Positions 1 to 5,127 of a stretch of 5,268 bases of DNA are shown in pieces. The translations under genes and the position numbers were made by a program. The DNA lies in contig JALTVH010000107.1 of NCBI GenBank assembly GCA_027049085.1, positions 1-5,268 of the forward strand, read 5' to 3'. How positions within the stretch are numbered: position 1 is the stretch's first letter; each line of letters opens with the position of its first letter. Below the pieces are notes generated by a model. That model ran no database searches. It saw only the letters and a program-made list of their open reading frames with translations, and had not been told where the DNA came from. The stretch comes from Aquificaceae bacterium. GTDB lineage: Bacteria > Aquificota > Aquificia > Aquificales > Aquificaceae.

Positions 1-107
1 GCTCTCAGGTCAAGACCTGCGGATGAATCGGTTGCGTAGGATGGAAGATCAATCCCCTCAGAATGAGGGAGCCTCTTGACTCTGACGGTTACCTTCTGTG
101 GGCTCAT
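1..107 (-). CDS. dut: dUTP diphosphatase (dUTPase), N-terminal part, cut by the window edge
   Basis: Translating the minus strand from the ATG at 107-105 gives 35 codons, starting MSPQKVTVRVKRLPHSEG and ending in SSAGLDLRA at the edge. The A-G-L-D-L-R-A stretch (residues 30-36, the last codon incomplete) is motif I of the trimeric dUTPase family. It is preceded by the usual 'LPxYAT' segment (residues 21-26). The enzyme hydrolyses dUTP to dUMP and pyrophosphate, keeping uracil out of DNA and supplying dUMP for thymidylate synthesis. The remaining motifs, II to V, lie outside the window, so catalytic competence cannot be checked. The start codon overlaps the pnp stop as ATGA, and an AGGA lies about 6 bases upstream inside pnp. 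Both point to translation coupled to pnp. The family call is fairly secure despite the short length, because motif I and its spacing from the N-terminus are typical. Confidence 0.85.
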   Translation of the reverse strand, partial: MSPQKVTVRVKRLPHSEGIDLPSYATDSSAGLDLR

Positions 108-2443
108 CCCACTTCCTGCTGAGTTTTGTCAGTAAGCTTTGGTCTTCCCCTCTCGTCAAGCTCAAAGACCTTAACCTTCACAATCTGACCAACTCTGAAA
201 ATATCCCTCGCATCCTTTACCCTATCCCTCATGTTCTCAATGTGGAGGAGTCCCACTTTCCCTGGAAGGATCTCAACAAAGGCACCGTAAGGCTCAACTC
301 TTGTTACTTTCCCTTCGTAAACCTTGCCAACTTCAGGCTTTTCCTCAGGAAGGGATACCTCACCCCCGTCAAGTCCCATGGTTGTGAACTTAGCCCTTCC
401 CATGTCGTCTATCTCAAGGACTCTAACCTTAACTGTGTCCCCGACGTTGAACTTTTCCCCAGCATGCTTGACAGGCTCTGCCATCTTTGAGACATGGAGG
501 AGACCTATCTTTCCGGGCAGAACCTCTATGAAGACCCCGTAGGGCTCCACCCTTGTTACTTTCCCCTCGTAAACCTCTCCCACTTCAAGGTCCTTTATCA
601 GAGACTCTATCATCTCAATTGCCCTTGCTATCGCCTCGTCGGAAAAGCCCGTCAGATAAACCTTTCCTTCATCACCAACCCAGACCTTTACCTCGGTCTC
701 CTCGTAGATCTTCTTAACGTTGGCACCGCCAGGACCTATTATGAGAGGTGCCTTCTCTTCAGGTACTCTGTGGATAACTATCCTTGGAGCATAGGGTGAA
801 AGCTCCCTGCGGGGCTCGGAAATGGCAGAGTACATCATGTCAAGAATATATAGCCTTCCTTCCCTTGCCTGCTGGAGAGCCTCTCTCATTATTTCCCTTG
901 TGAGTCCCTTAACCTTTATGTCCATCTGGATGCTCGTCACACCATCTCTCGTTCCCGCCACCTTGAAGTCCATATCACCAAGGTGATCCTCATCGCCGAG
1001 GATGTCCGAAAGAATGACGTACCTTTCTCCCTCTTTGATCAGACCCATGGCAATTCCTGCAACGTGTTTGCCACCCTTAACGGGAACACCCGCATCAAAG
1101 AGGGCAAGGGACCCACCGCAGACAGTAGCCATTGAGGTTGAACCGTTGGACTCAAGGATGTCCGAAACAACTCTGATTATGTAAGGGAACTCTTCTTCAT
1201 CAGGGATCACAGGCTCAAGGGCCCTTTCCGCAAGGGCGCCGTGACCTATCTCCCGCCTCTTGGGAGGTCCCCAGGAACGTGCCTCTCCCCCCGAGAAGGG
1301 CGGGAAGTTGTAGTGGAGCATGAACCTCTTGAAGACCTCTCCTTCCGCAATGGTCTCAACCATCTGCGCCTCATCGGGCGCTCCCAGAGTAACTGTCACG
1401 TATGCCTGTGTCTGTCCCCTCCTGAAGAAGGCACAGCCGTGGGGCCTCTCAAAGGGATGAACCTCAATGGTGATAGGCCTTATCTCATCGGGCTTTCTGC
1501 CGTCTATCCTTATACCCTCTTCAAGGATCTTGTGCCTCATCAACCTGCTCTCAAGCTTCTTGAAATGGTACTTAACGTTGAAGTGAGTATCCTCAGGAAT
1601 CTCACGGGATTCAATGAACTCTTCAACTATGGCGGAAAGGGCTTTGTTCCTCTCTTTTTTATCAGGAATTGAGAAGGCCTCAATGATCCTTTCGGTGCAT
1701 GACTTTTCAAGGTCTTTGAGGATATCCTCATCAAGGCTGAGGCCCTCAAATTCAAACTTTTCTCTTCCTACCTCATCCCTAAGCCTTTCCTGAGCCACAA
1801 GCAATTCCTTTATCGCATCGTGACCAAAGAATAGAGCCTCAGTTATCTCCTCTTCCGGAACCTCCATTGCTCCCCCCTCAACCATCACTATTGCATCCTT
1901 TGAACCGGCGATTATAAGCTCAAGGTCTGCAGACCTCCTCTGCTCGTAGGTGGGATTTGCGATTAGTTCCCCCTCAACCCTACATATCCTCACACCAGCT
2001 ATCGGTCCCTCAAAGGGGATCCTTGATATGTGAAGGGCAGCGGAGGCCCCTGTGATAGCAAGCACATCGGGGTCATAGCTCTCATCTGCCGAGAGTGTGA
2101 GGGCTGTTACCACCACATCGTGAAAGAATCCCTCGGGAAATAGGGGACGTATGGGCCTGTCTATGACTCTTGAAGCAAGGATCTCACGCTCGGAGGGCTT
2201 TCCTTCCCTCTTTACAAAACCCCCGGGGATCTTTCCGTAGGCTGAAGGCCTTTCGCGGTAATCAACGGTGAGGGGGGTGAAGTCAATCTCTTTATTTGGT
2301 TCTTCCGCCATAACCGCGGTCACAAGGACCGCGGTCCCTCCCTGACGAACAATTACAGCACCATCTGTTTGCCCTGCTACCTCGCCCGTCTGGATAATTA
2401 CCGGTTCGGGGCAGTTGCCAACCTTTGCCGATTCCTCTGCCAT
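104..2443 (-). CDS. pnp: Polynucleotide phosphorylase (PNPase) with two S1 domains
   Basis: This is a 779-residue 3'-to-5' phosphorolytic exoribonuclease, which releases nucleoside diphosphates and can add tails in reverse; in many bacteria it works with RNase E or a helicase. Domains in order are a first RNase PH-like domain (about 10-140), a helical linker domain (about 145-300), the catalytic RNase PH-like domain (about 310-540), KH (about 552-612) and S1 (about 621-690). A second S1 follows at about 705-773. Catalytic-core motifs are FFRRGQTQ (339-346), KRREIGHG (395-402), the phosphate-binding ESNGSTSM (431-438) and GDEDHLGDMDFK (483-494). The acidic residues D486 and D492 and K494 match E. 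coli numbering. The KH GxxG loop is GPGG (570-573). E. coli PNPase has about 711 residues and one S1, so this protein carries one extra domain. The ATG lies one base after the rpsO stop, with only a weak AGGT about 9 bases upstream, suggesting coupled translation. The downstream dut start overlaps the stop codon. Confidence 0.97.
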   Translation of the reverse strand: MAEESAKVGNCPEPVIIQTGEVAGQTDGAVIVRQGGTAVLVTAVMAEEPNKEIDFTPLTVDYRERPSAYGKIPGGFVKREGKPSEREILASRVIDRPIRPLFPEGFFHDVVVTALTLSADESYDPDVLAITGASAALHISRIPFEGPIAGVRICRVEGELIANPTYEQRRSADLELIIAGSKDAIVMVEGGAMEVPEEEITEALFFGHDAIKELLVAQERLRDEVGREKFEFEGLSLDEDILKDLEKSCTERIIEAFSIPDKKERNKALSAIVEEFIESREIPEDTHFNVKYHFKKLESRLMRHKILEEGIRIDGRKPDEIRPITIEVHPFERPHGCAFFRRGQTQAYVTVTLGAPDEAQMVETIAEGEVFKRFMLHYNFPPFSGGEARSWGPPKRREIGHGALAERALEPVIPDEEEFPYIIRVVSDILESNGSTSMATVCGGSLALFDAGVPVKGGKHVAGIAMGLIKEGERYVILSDILGDEDHLGDMDFKVAGTRDGVTSIQMDIKVKGLTREIMREALQQAREGRLYILDMMYSAISEPRRELSPYAPRIVIHRVPEEKAPLIIGPGGANVKKIYEETEVKVWVGDEGKVYLTGFSDEAIARAIEMIESLIKDLEVGEVYEGKVTRVEPYGVFIEVLPGKIGLLHVSKMAEPVKHAGEKFNVGDTVKVRVLEIDDMGRAKFTTMGLDGGEVSLPEEKPEVGKVYEGKVTRVEPYGAFVEILPGKVGLLHIENMRDRVKDARDIFRVGQIVKVKVFELDERGRPKLTDKTQQEVG
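125..583 (-). repeat. Tandem duplication of the S1 domain within pnp
   Basis: Two S1 units lie side by side at the pnp 3' end. Unit 1 covers residues 621-689 (about 583-377) and unit 2 residues 705-773 (about 331-125). They repeat at a pitch of 84 codons (252 bp) and are joined by a short acidic linker, LDGGEVSLPEEKPE. By hand count about 42 of 69 aligned residues are identical. The block VYEGKVTRVEPYG is identical in both, followed by LPGK.GLLH. The DNA is also alike over this block, with most differences at third codon positions. The pattern shows a domain duplication that has since diverged under protein-level selection, rather than an assembly artefact. Confidence 0.9.
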
Positions 2444-2444
2444 T

Positions 2445-2717
2445 CTACTTTACCTGAAGCCCCAGCCTGGAAGTTACCTCAAGGTACTTCTGGTAATCGT
2501 TTTCCTTCAGGTACTCAAGGAGCCTTCTCCTCTTGTTGACCATAGCTATGAGACCGCGTCTTGAGTGTACATCCTTTTTGTGGTTTTTCATGTGGTCGGT
2601 TAGCCTGTTGATCCTCTCGGTGAGGATGGCTATCTGAACCTCCGGTGAGCCTGTGTCCTTCTCGTGTCTCTGGTATCCCTTAATGAGTTCGGTTTTCCTT
2701 TCCTTGGAAAGGGGCAT
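2445..2717 (-). CDS. rpsO: 30S ribosomal protein S15
   Basis: This 90-residue protein is a primary 16S rRNA-binding protein of the small-subunit platform and also forms a bridge to the 50S subunit. Family hallmarks are present throughout: HEKDTGSPEVQIAILTERIN (residues 18-37), the LTDHMKNHKKDVHSRRGL segment (39-56), and VNKRRRLLEYLKENDYQKY (60-78). The length matches the usual 88-89 residues. The ATG at 2717 is preceded by a strong AGGAGG at 2732-2727, nine bases upstream, which fixes the start. The gene stands directly before pnp with a single base between stop and start, the classic rpsO-pnp pairing in its tightest form. In several bacteria S15 represses its own translation through a leader structure. 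The leader here is only about 30 bases if transcription begins at the TATAAT seen upstream, and I see no convincing S15-binding fold in it. Confidence 0.98.
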   Translation of the reverse strand: MPLSKERKTELIKGYQRHEKDTGSPEVQIAILTERINRLTDHMKNHKKDVHSRRGLIAMVNKRRRLLEYLKENDYQKYLEVTSRLGLQVK

Positions 2718-2726
2718 TGAGCTAAA

Positions 2727-2732
2727 CCTCCT
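2727..2732 (-). promoter_or_regulatory. Strong Shine-Dalgarno of rpsO
   Basis: AGGAGG on the minus strand, preceded by CAAA and followed by nine bases before the rpsO ATG. It is among the best ribosome-binding sites in the window, fitting a ribosomal-protein gene. It contrasts with pnp and the two divergent genes at 3000 and 3019, which have weak or no such site. Confidence 0.85.
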
Positions 2733-2749
2733 TTTGCTTTAGCCAGATA

Positions 2750-2780
2750 ATTATACATCATACCTCATAGATTATATCAA
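2750..2780 (-). promoter_or_regulatory. Candidate promoter for the rpsO-pnp-dut operon
   Basis: On the minus strand a perfect TATAAT lies at 2755-2750. A TTGATA (5 of 6 to the -35 consensus) lies at 2780-2775, giving a 19-base spacer, slightly long. The -35 overlaps the end of the TPR gene and the -10 begins two bases after that gene's stop. Transcription would start near 2743, leaving a leader of about 26 bases before rpsO. A second TATAAT (2776-2771) overlaps the proposed -35, so the exact element used is uncertain. Read-through from the TPR gene is also possible. Confidence 0.6.
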
Positions 2781-3000
2781 GGAGTTCCTTGGCCTTCTGG
2801 GAATCAATTTCCCTGAGCTTTTTGTAAACTTCCCTTGCGCTGTCAATCCTCCCGAGCCTTACATAGGCTGTGCCGAGCTTGAGGAGGAGTTCCGGATCTT
2901 CCGGTTTTTCCTCCAGCTCTCTGCTGAGGTCTTCAATGTACTTCTCAAGAAGGCCCTCTCCCATCCTTGAGAAGACGCCCCTGTAATTTCTTCCCTGCAT
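2758..3000 (-). CDS. Small tetratricopeptide-repeat (TPR) protein
   Basis: An 80-residue protein with no signal peptide or membrane segment, rich in Glu, Lys and Leu and predicted all-helical. Residues about 35-68 fit one TPR unit (DPELLLKLGTAYVRLGRIDS, then AREVYKKLREID), with the characteristic L-G-x-x-Y, G, A and Y spacing. The helix before it (residues 15-31) and the C-terminal helix (69-79) would cap the repeat. TPRs mediate protein-protein contact, and nothing here identifies the partner. The assigned ATG at 3000 has no clear Shine-Dalgarno and lies only 18 bp from the divergent bioF start. Met13 (codon at 2964-2962) is an alternative start that would keep the entire repeat region, but it also lacks a well-spaced ribosome site. 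The gene ends 40 bp before rpsO and may be partly cotranscribed with it. A single repeat is short for the family, but both ends look intact. Confidence 0.75.
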   Translation of the reverse strand: MQGRNYRGVFSRMGEGLLEKYIEDLSRELEEKPEDPELLLKLGTAYVRLGRIDSAREVYKKLREIDSQKAKELLDIIYEV

Positions 3001-3018
3001 GACTCTTAATATTAATGT
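3001..3018. promoter_or_regulatory. 18-bp divergent start region with palindrome TTAATATTAA
   Basis: Only 18 bp separate the ATG of the TPR gene (minus) from the ATG of bioF (plus). They contain the perfect 10-bp palindrome TTAATATTAA (3006-3015), so TAATAT, a TANNNT-type -10, occurs on both strands. It ends 6 bases before the bioF ATG and 8 bases before the TPR ATG, the spacing expected for leaderless transcripts. No Shine-Dalgarno is visible for either gene and no good -35 is seen. The bioF start cannot be moved upstream because an in-frame TAA lies at 3013-3015. That this is a shared bidirectional promoter is inference. It might also be a regulator's half-site pair. Confidence 0.4.
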
Positions 3019-4143
3019 ATGGACTGGATAGAAAGATACCTGACAGAGCTCAATGACAGAAACCTTTACAGAGAAAGAGTACTACGCAAAGATCTGATAG
3101 ACCTCTGCTCCAACGACTATCTTGGTCTTAGGAATCACCCCCAGGTTGTTGAGGAGGCAAGGAAGGTCCTTGAAGAAGAGGGCCTCGGATCGGGAGCAAG
3201 CCAGCTCGTCTCAGGATGGACAGAGCATCACAGAGAGCTTGAGGAGGTCCTTGCCCGGCTCAAAGGTACGCCCTCCTGTGTCCTTTTCGGGAGCGGTTAC
3301 CTTGCCAATATAGGGACTATTCCAGCCCTTGCAGGTGAAGGAGACCTGATCCTCAGCGACCAGCTCAACCACGCCTCAATTATTGATGCCTGCAGGCTCT
3401 CAAGGGCAAAGACAATCGTTTACAGACACAGGGACTACGATCACCTGAAAGATATCCTCAGGAAGGAGAGGGAAAATTACACAAAGGTGCTTATAGTCAC
3501 CGATTCCCTTTTCAGCATGGACGGGGACGTCGCAGACCTTGCCACAATAATTGAGCTTTCTGAAGAGTTTGAAACAATGGTTTACATTGACGATGCCCAC
3601 GCAACGGGAACTCTTGGAAAGGGGAAGGGCTCCCTTGAGCACTTCGGTATAACTTTCAGGGAAAACATCATTATCATGGGAACACTTTCAAAGGCAATAG
3701 GCGCCTACGGTGCCTTTATCTGCGGGACCGAAAAGCTGACCGAATACCTAATAAACACAGCCAGGTCCCTGATCTTCACCACCTCCCTTCCACCGCCTGT
3801 CTGCGCAGGGGCAAGGAGAGCGGTGGAGCTGATCCTTGAAAATCCCGGCTGGTGCGATGAACTCCGTGATCTCAGTGAACACACCGCCAAGATTCTCAAA
3901 GTTCTACCTGCAGAGGTTATTTACAGCGGAACGCCTATCATTCCCATCGTAATCGGGGAGGAATCAAAGGCACTCAGCCTTGAGGTAAATCTGAGGTCAA
4001 AAGGATATCTTGTGAAGGCTATAAGGTATCCGACCGTTGAAAAGGGAAGAGCGAGACTGAGGCTAACGGTGAGCCTCAGATACAGCAGAAAAACATATGA
4101 AGACTTTGCCGAAGTCCTTGAAGGGATACTCAGCGGGATGTAA
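3019..4143 (+). CDS. bioF: 8-amino-7-oxononanoate synthase (BioF), PLP-dependent alpha-oxoamine synthase
   Basis: This 374-residue, fold-type I PLP enzyme condenses pimeloyl thioester with L-alanine, releasing CO2, to give 8-amino-7-oxononanoate in biotin synthesis. It is cytosolic, and E. coli BioF has 384 residues. Motifs in order are SNDYLGL (31-37), GSGASQLVSG (57-66), FGSGYLAN (90-97) and DQLNHAS with H118 for PLP stacking. Then come TDSLFSMDGD (161-170), DDAHATG with D191 and H194, and GTLSKAIGAYG with K225 as the PLP Schiff-base lysine. FTTSLPP (253-259) and AIRYPTV with R336, at the position of the BioF substrate-carboxylate arginine, complete the set. The related 2-amino-3-ketobutyrate CoA ligase is the main alternative, but it usually has a different motif at the GSGAS position. 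No other bio genes are in the window to settle substrate. There is no visible Shine-Dalgarno, but an in-frame stop just upstream makes the ATG at 3019 the only good start. The tmRNA gene follows 21 bp after the stop. Confidence 0.85.
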   Translation: MDWIERYLTELNDRNLYRERVLRKDLIDLCSNDYLGLRNHPQVVEEARKVLEEEGLGSGASQLVSGWTEHHRELEEVLARLKGTPSCVLFGSGYLANIGTIPALAGEGDLILSDQLNHASIIDACRLSRAKTIVYRHRDYDHLKDILRKERENYTKVLIVTDSLFSMDGDVADLATIIELSEEFETMVYIDDAHATGTLGKGKGSLEHFGITFRENIIIMGTLSKAIGAYGAFICGTEKLTEYLINTARSLIFTTSLPPPVCAGARRAVELILENPGWCDELRDLSEHTAKILKVLPAEVIYSGTPIIPIVIGEESKALSLEVNLRSKGYLVKAIRYPTVEKGRARLRLTVSLRYSRKTYEDFAEVLEGILSGM

Positions 4144-4146
4144 ATT
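4118..4146 (+). promoter_or_regulatory. Candidate promoter for ssrA inside the 3' end of bioF
   Basis: TTGAAG (4118-4123, 4 of 6 to the -35 consensus) and TAAATT (4141-4146, 4 of 6 to the -10) are 17 bases apart. Transcription would begin near 4153, about a dozen bases before the mature tmRNA 5' end at 4165, leaving a short leader for RNase P to remove. The -10 overlaps the bioF stop codon. Read-through from bioF is an alternative source of the precursor. Confidence 0.45.
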
Positions 4147-4164
4147 AAATTACTGGCTCAGTGA

Positions 4165-4514
4165 GGGGGCGAAAGGTTTCGACGGGGACTGTAGGTCAGG
4201 AGTTGCGGGTCGGTTGGCTACCGTTAACAGCCACCGACAACACTTCCCGAAGCTGAGCTTGCACTCGCTGCCTAATTAAAAAGGCAGCGCGTCCCCGGTG
4301 AGTTTGCGGGTGGCTTACCGGAGGGCGTCAGAGACACCCGCTCGGGCAGACCCGACGCACGGTGAGGGTCCGCCGACAACCAGATCCGTGCTCCTCCCGT
4401 CACGCCTGCCCGTGGGCAAAGGCGGGAGCAGAAACCAAACACGGGCTACGCCCGCTAAAGCTCCTGGATACCGAAGGTCCTCGGACGCGGGTTCGATTCC
4501 CGCCGCCTCCACCA
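4165..4514 (+). ncRNA. ssrA: Transfer-messenger RNA (tmRNA), one-piece
   Basis: tmRNA rescues stalled ribosomes with SmpB: it is charged with alanine, enters the A site, then serves as template for a degradation tag. The 350-nt gene has a 7-bp acceptor stem, GGGGGCG (4165-4171) with CGCCTCC (4504-4510). A discriminator A and an encoded CCA (4512-4514) follow. The 5' GGTTTCGACGGGGAC hallmark and a T-arm with loop TTCGATT are present. Pseudoknot PK1 lies around 4208-4237 (TCGGTTGGC with GCCACCGA). PK2 is clear: CCGGTGAG/CTTACCGG encloses GCGGGTG, which pairs with CACCCGC at 4335-4341. Near the 3' side GCCCGTG can pair with CACGGGC, suggesting a further pseudoknot. The tag stop codon sits in a GCTGCC/GGCAGC hairpin. 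Overall sequence strongly recalls Aquifex tmRNA. It is more G+C-rich than the flanking genes, as expected for structured RNA in a thermophile. Confidence 0.97.
4243..4275 (+). other. tmRNA tag-peptide reading frame
   Basis: Read in the frame that ends in TAA at 4273-4275, the codons give L-P-E-A-E-L-A-L-A-A-stop. The hydrophobic A-L-A-A end is what ClpXP-type proteases recognise. From memory the Aquifex aeolicus tag is APEAELALAA, so only the first residue differs. By alignment the resume codon would be CTT at 4243-4245, or the preceding ACA (4240-4242) if decoding starts one codon earlier. An in-frame TAA at 4225-4227 limits the upstream extent. The end of the tag is certain; its first residue is not. 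Confidence 0.85.
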
Positions 4515-4518
4515 TAAT

Positions 4519-4547
4519 TTGACAAGTTCATCGCATTGTATTAAGAT
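4519..4547 (+). promoter_or_regulatory. Sigma-70-type promoter of the outer-membrane protein gene
   Basis: A perfect TTGACA (4519-4524), a 17-base spacer and TAAGAT (4542-4547, 4 of 6) form a convincing housekeeping promoter. It starts five bases after the tmRNA CCA. The predicted start near 4554 gives a 5' leader of about 30 bases. No rho-independent terminator separates the tmRNA from this promoter. Confidence 0.75.
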
Positions 4548-4572
4548 CGGGAAAATTTTTATTAGAAGTCAC

Positions 4573-4578
4573 GGGAGG
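4573..4578 (+). promoter_or_regulatory. Shine-Dalgarno that fixes the start of the beta-barrel gene
   Basis: GGGAGG, within the run GGGAGGGG, ends six bases before the ATG at 4585. The frame stays open upstream to an ATG at 4519, but that codon overlaps the -35 box and has no ribosome site. The signal peptide also begins at 4585, so the shorter start is correct. Confidence 0.85.
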
Positions 4579-4584
4579 GGAACC

Positions 4585-5094
4585 ATGAAAAAAGGTACTG
4601 CGTTAGCACTGTTACTTATCCTAACAGCAGTGTTCCCTGTCTTCGCTCAGAAATTTGCCATTTCCGTAAATCCCATCGGTCTGGCTCTGGGACTGGCAAA
4701 CGTAAGGGTAGAATACCTCGGGATTGAGAAGGTTGGCGTATTTGGGGGAGGAGTTTTTGCAATGGCAAAATCTGGCGATATTTCCGCAACCGCATTAGGT
4801 GGTGAAGGAGGTGGAAGGTATTACTTTTCAGGCGGTCACAGAGGTGGTTATGGTGAAGCGGGAGTAGGTTTTATAAGTTTAACCGTTAAAAACGATAATA
4901 CAGGACGCTCCTCAACCGGTACGATAATTTATCCTTTCGGATTGATCGGATACAGATTTGGGTCTCAATTCTTCTTTGACGGAGGAATAGGTGCGGCATA
5001 CTACATTGGTGAGGTCAAGGTAGATGGTCAGGGCGTTGGTGCATTTTCTGGATTCTTTCCCCTTCTTCAGCTTGCTCTTGGTATTAAGTTTTAA
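4585..5094 (+). CDS. Secreted small outer-membrane beta-barrel protein, function unknown
   Basis: A 169-residue protein with a clear Sec signal peptide: basic MKK, a hydrophobic core (about 5-17) and the cleavage site VFA|Q after residue 21. The mature part of about 148 residues is rich in Gly and aromatics and alternates polar and hydrophobic residues. Likely strands include ISVNPIGLALGLANVRVEYLG (starts at 26, split by NP), KVGVFGGGVFAMAK, YGEAGVGFISLTV, IIYPFGLIGYRF, QFFFDGGIGAAYYIG and LLQLALGIKF. The C-terminal residue is Phe, the usual Bam-recognition end of outer-membrane barrels. This implies a diderm envelope and probably about eight strands. The sequence recalls small OmpA/OmpW-like or DUF3575-like barrels, but I do not recognise a specific family. 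No lipobox is present. It has its own promoter and a strong ribosome site. The partial membrane gene begins 33 bp after its stop. Confidence 0.8.
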   Translation: MKKGTALALLLILTAVFPVFAQKFAISVNPIGLALGLANVRVEYLGIEKVGVFGGGVFAMAKSGDISATALGGEGGGRYYFSGGHRGGYGEAGVGFISLTVKNDNTGRSSTGTIIYPFGLIGYRFGSQFFFDGGIGAAYYIGEVKVDGQGVGAFSGFFPLLQLALGIKF

Positions 5095-5101
5095 AATTAT
5101 T

Positions 5102-5122
5102 GGCGGGGATGTTTCCCCAGCC
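5102..5122 (+). other. Short hairpin between the barrel gene and the next gene
   Basis: GGC-GGGGA can pair with TCCCC-(A)-GCC around a TGTT loop, giving eight pairs with one bulged A. No run of T follows, so it is a poor intrinsic terminator. It could stabilise the upstream mRNA end or weaken entry into the next gene. The fold is visible but its role is not. Confidence 0.35.
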
Positions 5123-5127
5123 TGCTC

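Noticed and set aside
98..1672. Several plus-strand open frames of 60-143 codons opposite pnp
   Set aside because: pnp is unambiguous across this whole span on the other strand. The frames have no ribosome sites and no recognisable domains.
3019..4143. Annotation as glycine C-acetyltransferase (kbl)
   Set aside because: The GSGASQLVSG and DQLNHAS segments fit BioF better than the usual Kbl motifs. Residual doubt about the substrate is kept in the confidence.
4315..4515. Minus-strand open frame giving a 66-residue protein starting MVEAAGIEPASEDL
   Set aside because: It is antisense to the tmRNA. The 'GIEPA' motif is the well-known artefact of translating the complement of a T-arm, not a protein.
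4298..4522. Plus-strand open frame of 74 codons within the tmRNA region
   Set aside because: It lies almost entirely inside the structured RNA and has no ribosome site or protein-like composition. The G+C-rich RNA simply lacks stops in this frame.
4519..4587. Upstream ATG at 4519 as the start of the beta-barrel protein
   Set aside because: It would overlap the -35 box and put 22 polar residues before a perfect signal peptide. The strong Shine-Dalgarno precedes the ATG at 4585.
5102..5122. Hairpin after the barrel gene as a rho-independent terminator
   Set aside because: It has no T-tract, a short and bulged stem, and a following gene start only five bases on. Kept only as an unassigned hairpin.
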